A program made the position numbers and the translations under genes. From positions 132,475,444-132,539,443 of the forward strand of contig NC_135719.1 of NCBI RefSeq assembly GCF_964656455.1: a DNA stretch of 64,000 bases, in the 5' to 3' direction. The notes below the pieces were generated by a model. That model saw nothing but the letters and a program-made list of their open reading frames with translations, ran no database searches and was not told the origin of the DNA. Origin of the DNA: Halichoerus grypus. Lineage: Eukaryota; Chordata; Mammalia; Carnivora; Phocidae. The stretch's first letter is position 1. Every line of letters begins with the position of its first letter. This document shows, in pieces, positions 56,511 to 64,000 of the stretch.

Positions 56511-58025
56511 CTAATTCATGTATTTGGAATTCTCTGCACACTGCTACGGTGAATTCCGTCCCGAAGCTGAAAGCACGAACAGCAGGTAAGGCTGCCGTCA
56601 GCCAAGTGATTTGGTTCTGGCTTGTGTCAAGGTTTTAGGTAATAGATACAGACATAGGTGCAATGCCTGTGCATTTGCAGCTTAATGACCAAGGAGGGCT
56701 GTGACAAGCCCCCATGGTGGCGATCACTGCTATGAGCGGAGAGGATCGGAAGGGGGGCAGACTGCTGTATGAGGAGAGCAGAGGACAGAAGCACGAATAC
56801 CATCAATATTAATGCCTGTCACAATGTGAGCTCAGTGCCAGGGACTCTGGTGAAGGAAGCACCCACGAGAGGCTAATAGCCAGGTCCGATCATCAAAGGG
56901 CAGATGTTAAATGTGATTCAGATGAAAAGTGGGAGGAAGTGCTGACAAGGGCACAGTTGAGGAGATAGGCAGACCCACGTGGTGGAAACTGACAGACACA
57001 AGGGTCATCTCGGAGAAGAGCAGAGCACTGGGTGGGGGACGGAGTTCTCTGATTCCTCACAATCCACCGTGTTCGCTTTTAGCCCCGGGGGCAAGCAAGG
57101 CAAAATAGCAAACACTTAAACATGTTCACCAGCCCCAGTAACTCAACAAAAAGTCAAAGCAAGTGTTCTCTTCCAAAGGAAATCTCATAGATTATGAGAG
57201 GCGGAAGTTTCTCTGAAAATACCTTTACTAAGTGAAGAACAGAGTGAACAAAAACAGCCAAAATGCTCAGTGTTCATTTTTTATTTCTTCTGCCCACTTT
57301 CATTTATCTACAGGTCTGCTTATACGGGGTGCCCGTCCCCGTCCCCTTGGCGCTTCTGTGTTTCTTTGCTAAGGAAGGTTGATGAGGCTACAGGAATTTC
57401 TCATGGATGAGTGCTGAAGTAGGAATTGTTAATCTGTGAACTGTAGAACTCTTCCTGCAGAGCTTCAACCAGTTTACCTATTAACACAAAAGATCCCTAT
57501 TTCAAAGAATGCAAAAATGGTATGTAATAGTGTGCCTGAAAGCATGAAGTGTATTTAACTGTGACCTTCTCCATCACCTCCAGCGGAGTGAAGAATCTTC
57601 CAGCGCAGCTATAGCATCGCCACTCAGTAATGCTGCCGTAACTAGTACAGATCACACTCCAGGCAGAGAAACGTCTTCAGACGTCTATGCAGTTGTAGCA
57701 GCCAGTGAATATCTACCCGAGGCCAGGCATTTTAGAAGCAAAAGGGAAATGACCATCTCAGTTATTCACAACCTAACAGCCACAACCTAAATTACTAACC
57801 ATATTCGAGGAAGCTGCACGGAGACTAAGAATACAGTGTTATGAAGGCATAGCTTATAGTGATTAGAATATAGCATTAGAATAACTGCGCTTACTTTGCA
57901 CAGCTAGATATGTAGCTCCTTTATTTGAATTAAATAAGAGAGGAGACGTGTGGGGCAGCAAAGTAAGGACTGAATAAATACAAGAGGGCGGAGTACAGAA
58001 GGAACGAAGGGGCATTCATTAAGAG
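56511..58025. other. Unique DNA, somewhat GC-richer
   Basis: No repeat or gene recognised over 1.5 kb. GC content is higher around 56.5-57.1 kb, but no open frame of note occurs. Confidence 0.5.
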
Positions 58026-58034
58026 TAGTGAAAG

Positions 58035-58248
58035 GGGGCGCCTGGGTGGTTCAGTTGGTTAAACGTCGGACTCTTGATTTTGGCTCAGGTTATGATCTCA
58101 GGGTTGTGAGTTTGAGCCCCACGTCGGGCTCTGTGCTGAGAGTGGAGCCTGCGTAAGATTTTCTCTCTCTGTCTCCCTCTGCCCCTCTGCTCCCTTGCAC
58201 GTGCATATGTTCTCTCTCTTCCTCTCTCTCTCTCTCTCAAAAAAAAAA
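58035..58248 (+). mobile_element. Older CAN-SINE, possibly fused to an L1 3' end
   Basis: GGGGCGCCTGGGTGGTTCAG, CTCTTGATTTTGGCTCAGGT, GTTGTGAGTTTGAGCCCCAC and a long CT-rich part precede a run of A at 58239-58248. The older TCTTGATTTTGG type is present. Confidence 0.93.
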
Positions 58249-58333
58249 GCAATGAAGGTACACTCCCGAAACCAATGCTACACTGTATGTTGACTTGAAT
58301 TTAAATAAAAAAAATAAATTAAAAAAAAAAAAA
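58249..58333 (+). mobile_element. ~85-bp L1 3' tail following the SINE
   Basis: CACTCCCGAAACCAATGCTA, CACTGTATGTTGACTTGAAT and TTAAATAAAA resemble the terminal stretch of carnivoran L1 3' UTRs, followed by poly-A. TAGTGAAAGG before the SINE (58026-58035) and TAGTGAAGGT after this tail (58335-58344) could be one target-site duplication enclosing both. Confidence 0.6.
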
Positions 58334-58344
58334 CTAGTGAAGGT

Positions 58345-59640
58345 AAAGATACGGGTCTTTCATACACAGAATGTTTGTAGAATAAACAAGAAAAGAAATA
58401 CTAAAGCATGAGGAAGCTGACTGCCTTGTCAACCTCAATTCCCTATAATCTCCCTAAAGCCTCTGATTAAATCAGATCAATCGCCTCACATTCAGATGAT
58501 GTGTGTCCCCACTTAGAATAATGACTAGCATATGGTAAGTCAACAAATGTTTGTAGAGTTAAAGAATGAAAGGAACCTAAAAACGGGTCTTTCTATTCCA
58601 TACTTACGTCTTTGTTCCTATTTTCACCTTTTAAACCGTCCTTTTTGAATCTTGTATAAATGATGCAAGATTCCTCCTAAAATTTTCACTTCTTTTTTAG
58701 AATTTTTTTGGCAATTTTAGCCCAAAATGATATATTTTATGGAATTACAATGTTTATGTTTGGTTCTATCAATGTAAGATATTATAGACTATATTATGAC
58801 ATATTTTATATAGTTATTTTGTGGTGTGTATATTTAGTTTTATGTATGTATACGTGTGTGTATTTCTACATAATGTCATGGTAAGTTTCTGGAGAGTCAG
58901 GAGCTCATTGGTAGACATTTTACATCTCTTTAGTGCCTGGCATAATACTATATTATGATATGAATTCAATAATTATTGAGGGGATTATTCAACAATCATT
59001 GAGGGAATTGGGATAAAGGCTGAAAGAAGCCAGATCCTAGACTCCTTTTCACCTACTACTTCAGGTAATGAGAAAAAGTGATCATTTGTAATTTTCCTTC
59101 AAGTTAGATTAGAACAGGAAAGGTTGATGATAGTAACTACAAATTTGCTCTGCAAAGCATTTGTGACGGCATATCTCTATAGTAAGAAAGAACCTTTTTC
59201 AAAATCAGTACTACAAGCAATTAGGAAAGTTAAACAATAACACAAAACTTCCACATATTATTTTCACTTAAAGCATCACAATCTGTAAAAGAATAATGAA
59301 AACAATCTTGAAACTTGTGCTTTGTTTATTATTTGATACTTCCAATTCATCAGACAAAATATATACATTAAGTCTATACCCACCAAAGTGAGCTTAAGAG
59401 ATTATTCCAAATAAATGAGCAGGGACATAGAAAAAGGGAAAAGACAGCAGCAGAGAGTGTCTTCACGACATCTTGGAAGTCAAAAAGCAACGGGTTCAGT
59501 AGAACAGTGAGCTGGAACATAAATGCTTTTTAACGGGGATAATTAAAAAAAAAAAAAAAGCTGAATCACCTTGTGGGGCATAGAAGCTCAGGTTGAACAA
59601 CCCACTGAAGTCAGAGATAATCTTAGACGATGCAGCTTGG
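58345..59640. other. Unique AT-rich DNA
   Basis: No gene recognised. Two short stretches, near 58515-58572 (AGTCAACAAATGTTTGTAGA) and 58930-58980 (TTTAGTGCCTGGCATAATAC), look like MIR/L2 3' ends in sense direction. Confidence 0.45.
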
Positions 59641-59659
59641 TTTAAACCTTGTGGAACAG

Positions 59660-59834
59660 GGGCACCTAGGTGGTTCAGTCGGTTAAACATCTGCCTTCGG
59701 CCAATGTCTCCCTTTGCTTCAGATCATGATTCCAAGGTCCTGGGATGGAGCCCTGCTTCTCCCTCTTCCTCTGCCATTCCCTCTGCTTGTGCTCTCTCCC
59801 TCTCCCTCTGTCAAATAAATAAATAAATAAAATC
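59660..59834 (+). mobile_element. CAN-SINE with 19-bp TSD
   Basis: GGGCACCTAGGTGGTTCAGT leads to a body rearranged in the middle (CTGCCTTCGGCCAATGTCTC) and a shortened CT-rich part, ending (AAAT)n AATC. TTTAAACCTTGTGGAACAG (59641-59659) and TTTAAACCCTGTGGAACAG (59835-59853) differ at one base. Confidence 0.95.
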
Positions 59835-59853
59835 TTTAAACCCTGTGGAACAG

Positions 59854-61371
59854 TTTTACTTCTGGTCTCCTCACGGACCCAGTACCAGTTTACAACAATC
59901 CATTCTCTAACACCATAGGACACCTGAGCTTTTCTTAGAGAAATTTGGTCTGGACCTGGGAATATCAGGCTAGTGGAGGGAGGCCCAGGGTCATCAGAAC
60001 GGTATTACAACGCACTGAAGAGGATTAGCCATGATGCTTATTAACCAAGTCAGATGAGCTCCCCAGCACACATTGTTAGGCCTCCAAAAGCCTGGCTCAT
60101 TGCCTCTTCACATTGCAGGAAATTCATTAGACCCCAAACCCAGCCCACAGCAATCTGAGCTCACAAAAAGCTTTTAAATGCTTTGCTTTGAAATATGAAT
60201 AAAGAGTGACAATCACTAGACATTTGGGGAGAGAACCAATATTAAAGAAAGTGATGAAAACAAAGAATGCAAAAAAAGAGAAACTGGTTAAAAATAAGAG
60301 GGGGATTAAGATGTTATAAGGTAGAAGTCAAAGATAGGAATGTAACCTGACTCATTTTATCAAGAATAAAGATGCTTGTCCTTCTTGTTTTGTCTTTAAC
60401 TCTTCATCTTTAAACTTTGGTTTCCCTTGCCATTTGGTTTTCTGAGATAACACTGTCATTTCCCAACCAAAATTACAGTAACTTCAAGCTACTACCTCTT
60501 ACCACTATCAGGTTTTGTTTTGATGTACTTAGAGGAAGGTCTTTTATCTGAGCATTTCAGAGCTTTTCTGGAACAGATCACCTTTGCTTCTTTCCACTGT
60601 CCTCTTCATTCAAACGTTATTTTACTTATCCCTCCCCAAACTTATAAAATGCCATTTTACCAATAGGTGTGCACTTCAATTTCCAAATGAAAGGTTTACC
60701 AAGGTACCAATCCAGTGTTGACCTTTGAACTTCAAACATAACAAGAAGAACGTTCTAATTCTATAGGAAGGAACAGTTTAAAATATCTTCAGCAAATATC
60801 CTCAAATATAGACTTTTCTCTCTGCCTAAAGCTTCATCTGCCTTCCCTACTTCCTTACTTCTGCAATGAAATACATACTTAGCTTGAAAAGCACATATAA
60901 AATAAATATCTTTTGGCTTTAAAAAGAGATTAAAAGCAGCAGAGCATGGTATCATAGTCTTAAGGCTCTGTCTACGCTTAAAAATATGTGCTATGAGGCA
61001 GATTATTTTTACAACTAAAATGCAAACCAAGTTTTTTCTTGGTTTTATACATTTTCTTACAGGTTTCTCAGGTTTTATACTTTTTCTTACATCTAAAGTA
61101 TCATCTGCAAGTTAGCACTAAATATGAAATTATTCAAGATGAGACTACCTGATATTTTGGTAATGTGGCAGAGTGAAGTGGTTGTTCAAACCCTCCCACA
61201 AATAATAAGAACAGGATTAATTTTGAAAGCCAGGTATTTAAAGGAACTGGAAAGTATCCAAAAGATGATAGAAGCCAGAAGAGAGTTTACTCTTGAAGAG
61301 TTACAAATAGAAGGAAAACTATGAAGGTCGAATATTAAAATAATATATTCAAATCATGAAATTAAAAAAAA
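59854..61371. other. Unique DNA, right end possibly old L1
   Basis: No gene recognised. A 30-bp direct duplication starts GGTTTTATACATTTTCTTAC at 61041 and recurs at 61071. From about 61110 to 61371 the purine-rich sequence may be further L1M sequence, at low confidence. Open frames at 60761-61030 and 61124-61324 lack domains. Confidence 0.45.
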
Positions 61372-62174
61372 AAACAACTGTGAACTGAGAATTCTATAAC
61401 TGGTAAATTTCAGATTAACAAAAATGGAGAGAGTCTGGAGCCAGCAGATAGACCCTCAGGAAATGTTAACAGTGGAGTGTGACGCCAGACGGGACCTTGA
61501 ATTTCAGAAAGCATGATGAGCAAATGGTAAATATGTGGATAACATAATATTTTGTTAACCAAATGTTTACCCTGTCTTTTCTTAATTTCCCTTAAAGATC
61601 ATTATCTGTTGAAAGCAAAATGTAAGATACTATTGAGAATTAATAACATATATGTGGTAATAATGACACAAGGTACAAAGATAGAAGTGAAATTATTAGC
61701 CCTGCATAGACTGGAATAAGTTAAAGTTACATACTTTAATTCCTTGACTTTTAAAATATATATATTTTAATTACAATCCAAAAAAAATGATGCAAAGAAA
61801 TATTGCTGGAATGCAAAAAATAGGAAATACATGGAATATGAAAGAACTATTTGATTAACAGAAAATAAAGCAAGTAGAAACAAAAGAAAAGAGAGAGAGA
61901 AAATAGAAAACAATGAGCAAAATGGTCTATCAAACAATTTTTCTATTAAATATAAATAGACTAACACCTGCCTGTTATGACTTTGTTAAATTAATATTTG
62001 TTAAGTGGAGCGCCGGGTCCCAGACGGTGAGCCACAGTTAAAAATGGACCACAAGAGAGACTGAAGTTGAGTTCTTACTGAGGTGTCCTGGAGAAAGTAC
62101 ATGCTGTGCCTCCAGGAGCCATAAGGGAAGGTGAAGGCTGAATGGAGGGAGGCAGGACGTGGGGCACATGCCTT

Positions 62175-62180
62175 TATTAG
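62175..62180 (-). promoter_or_regulatory. LTR polyadenylation signal (AATAAA)
   Basis: TTTATT on the plus strand within GCCTTTATTAGAG gives AATAAA on the LTR's own strand, about 170 bp before the LTR 3' end, the usual place for the R-region signal. Confidence 0.6.
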
Positions 62181-62264
62181 AGTCTGTGGGTGGAATGCTT
62201 GGAGTTCCCAGGCTAGGGCTGGATTGGTCAATTTAATCCAAAAGAGCGGAGTTCTGGTCATCCC

Positions 62265-62285
62265 CATAGGGTCTTATTTAAGGGG
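62265..62285 (-). promoter_or_regulatory. LTR TATA-like box
   Basis: On the minus strand CCCCTTAAATAAGACCC lies about 100 bp upstream of the AATAAA signal, the usual arrangement in gammaretroviral LTRs. Whether it is active cannot be judged from sequence. Confidence 0.45.
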
Positions 62286-62880
62286 CACATAAGGCATTCA
62301 GGCTCGGGGAGGCAGGGGAGATTGTTGATCGCAGGAGCTTTTGGAGAAATCCTATCAAGAACCTACAAACGTAGGCTTGTGACTCCGTGACTGCTCTCTA
62401 GGAGGCGCACTTGCCTCGGGGGCTGGTGTCAGGCTAAGGTCCTGATGGCTGCCTGGACAAACAAAATGGGCCGGAGCCAGCAATACCATGGAGTAGTGGA
62501 GCTAAGCTCTTGACAGCAGCCAATCAGAACGCAGTAATTTTTAGACTCTTCACAAAGTCAAGAGCCAACTGTATGCTTTTTTAATATAAAATCCAAAAAA
62601 TAGAAAGTAACAGGCTGAGAAAAGATACGCTATGTAGGCAGTAAGCCGAAGAAAGTCGGAGGGGTCATATTTATCTCAGGAAAAATTAAATCGCAAGACA
62701 AGAAGAGTTACTAAAAACAAACAGGAACATGCAGTAGTGACAGAAGTGTCGATAAATCAGGAAAATATGTTTTAAAACAGACAGCGTTTGTAGAAGTGTG
62801 TGTCCGACAAACTCACTGAATTCTACCCTTTAAATGGTACAGTTTATTACACGACCCTTAGACCTCATTACAGTTTGTTT

Positions 62881-64000
62881 CAAAAATAAATGGAAGACAA
62901 AGAAAATAAGATGATACCATTCATCATGAGAGGAACGATTAATTTATTCTAGAGTCAAGTCACTCCTAGTGAAATGTGTGTTGTTCACGTGGAAGGTGTT
63001 TAAGGCAAAGAGGAATGAATGGAACTATCACGAAAGGAGTGCCAGTGGTCCCGTTGGGATTTTACCAATTTCCTCGATTTCCACAATCCCGCTGTGACAT
63101 CAGTGCTGTCCCTATCTTAGAGAGGAGAAAACTGTGATTAAAATAAAAACTGTTATAAGATGTGACAGAAGAGTCCATGTCTGGGTCACTCAGATTTGAA
63201 AGATGACACACTTCGTTGCATCTTACGAGAGTTCTGCCTGGTGCTGTCCTGAACACTTTGTGGAAGAATTAATGAAAAAGGCTTTAAAAACCTTTATTTA
63301 TATTAGTTAAAGCCCCAGTGGAACACAAAAGGATGATACCTAACTTTAACTTTAGAAAGCAAAAGGCAAACACTGCCCTTTATTTATTTATTTTAACTCA
63401 ATGTTAAAATCTGTTGTTGCTAGCAGCCTTGTGCTGGTAAATGCTTAACAACCAGTTTGGTAGGAAGGGAAAAGGAAAAACCCGAGTCTGTAGCACTTGA
63501 TAGCTTCCATGGTGTGAATATCCCCAGCGTGGCCAGTTTCAAGGCATTACATGAACACCGAATTGGGAAGAAATGCACACAATCGTTCTCTCCAGTTGGT
63601 GCAAGCCAGCTCCAGTGGGCCCTTGTTTTTAGCCTATTTAATAAACGTGGGGGGCTGATATTTATTAAGTCTATTTTCTTTCACAGCTTTTTTTTGTTAA
63701 TAGCAAATTTCCTTGTCAGGTGTTACAAAGTAAGTTTAGTTCCCTGGAACTCATTAATAGAATTGAAACTCATTAGCAGGTTTGTATTATTTACAAGAGG
63801 GAAATTTGCTGATAACGAGTTTAGTACATCAACAGTACAGGTGATTTCAGTCTTCAAAACACATCTCTTCACACAATGATACGTCTATAAAGAGAACATT
63901 CCTTTTGGAAGGCTTCCTTGACCCGCTTTCCTTTACAGCTCATTTTCTGTCCTTCAGGAAATCCTAATGGCTTTACTTCAACATACATCTCACCATGTCT
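62881..64000. other. Unique DNA with the longest open frame of the window
   Basis: The plus-strand frame at 63457-63879 encodes 140 residues starting MVGREKEKPESVALDSFHGV, with a hydrophobic stretch (FIKSIFFHSFFLLIANFLV) about two-thirds along. I recognise no domain. The first part (GCTTAACAACCAGTTTGGTA onwards) has the feel of an old repeat, so a chance or repeat-derived frame is more likely than a gene. Confidence 0.4.

Larger units (their letters stand above)
62006..62552 (-). mobile_element. Solo LTR, gammaretrovirus-like (ERV1), antisense
   Basis: On the minus strand it starts TGAAGAGTCTAAAAATTACT and ends GGACCCGGCGCTCCA, with the TG...CA ends expected of an LTR. In the same direction a CCAAT-type GTTCTGATTGGCTG lies near the start, CCTTAAATAAGACC (TATA-like) near 62270, and an AATAAA polyadenylation signal near 62175, dividing it into U3, R and U5. 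No internal region adjoins, so recombination left one LTR. Possible diverged short duplications are TTAAG (62001-62005) and CAAAG (62553-62557). Confidence 0.75.
61372..62880 (+). mobile_element. Old L1M/HAL1-like element, sense, interrupted by an LTR
   Basis: GAATTCTATAACTGGTAAAT, AAATGGTAAATATGTGGATA, TAAATATAAATAGACTAACA and, beyond the LTR, AAGAGCCAACTGTATGCTTT, AACAGGCTGAGAAAAGATAC and GGGGTCATATTTATCTCAGG follow the order of the inter-ORF region and the front of ORF2 (endonuclease part) in old L1s. The end near 62840-62880 may be an L1M 3' terminus brought close by deletion. No frame is intact. Confidence 0.65.

Noticed and set aside
1..64000. CRISPR array, bacterial operon, phage or plasmid content
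   Set aside because: The repeat content is wholly mammalian, repeats do not show regular spacer-repeat structure, and no prokaryotic genes are present.

Overview
The window looks like a mammalian, gene-poor, AT-rich stretch (intergenic or deep intronic). The host is almost certainly a caniform carnivoran. About nineteen tRNA-Lys-derived CAN-SINEs are spread through it, with a 5' end like GGGCGCCTGGGTGGCTCAG, CT-rich tails and (AATAAA)n-type 3' ends. It also carries young LINE-1 3' ends of the carnivoran type (A-rich middle segment, G-rich polypurine tract). The SINE and L1 subtypes resemble those I know from arctoids (bears, giant panda, pinnipeds, mustelids) more than dog or cat; this placement is from memory of repeat families and is an inference. 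I found no protein-coding exon, tRNA, intact snRNA, CRISPR array or operon-like structure. The longest open frame is 140 codons, and none of the open frames shows a domain I recognise; many lie inside repeats.

Layout. 0-6 kb: mostly unique DNA with four SINEs, a 5'-truncated young L1 with a perfect 16-bp target-site duplication (TSD), and an old L1M 3' end. 6-9.1 kb: two young L1 3' ends in opposite orientation, then an old L1 with a twin-priming inversion, itself hit by a SINE. 9.2-14 kb: a MaLR-type LTR, a SINE with a (GAAA)n tail, an unnamed old repeat and an L1M fragment. 16.4-17.9 kb: an old antisense L1M split by a MER5-like DNA transposon and by a SINE. 18.4-27.1 kb: SINEs (including a close inverted pair at 19.8-20.4 kb) and MIRs in otherwise unique AT-rich DNA. 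28.2-30 kb: a young L1 3' end and an L2. 32.4-36.9 kb: SINEs and MIRs.

37.0-40.7 kb holds the most informative locus: an antisense L1 that keeps both its 5' UTR and its 3' end between 15-bp TSDs but lacks ORF1 and the front of ORF2. Into it a 3'-truncated U2 snRNA retrocopy has inserted, with its own exact 18-bp TSD. 43.7-44.9 kb: an old ERV-type LTR abutting a young L1 3' end. 47.96-48.48 kb: a second L1 with an apparent 5' inversion, carrying a perfect 26-bp palindrome and a (TG)n run. 51.8-59.9 kb: SINEs, L1M/HAL1-like debris and a possible SINE-L1 chimera. 61.4-62.9 kb: an old L1M interrupted by an antisense solo LTR of gammaretrovirus-like (ERV1) build.

Nothing here forms a pathway. What the elements share is L1 machinery: TSDs and A-tails show that the SINEs, the L1 copies and the U2 fragment were all placed by L1 target-primed reverse transcription. 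Nesting gives a relative chronology: old L1M/MIR/L2/MaLR first, then MER5 and LTRs, then young L1s, SINEs and the U2 fragment. I see no evidence for a new biological system; the findings are unusual retrotransposition products and DNA structures.
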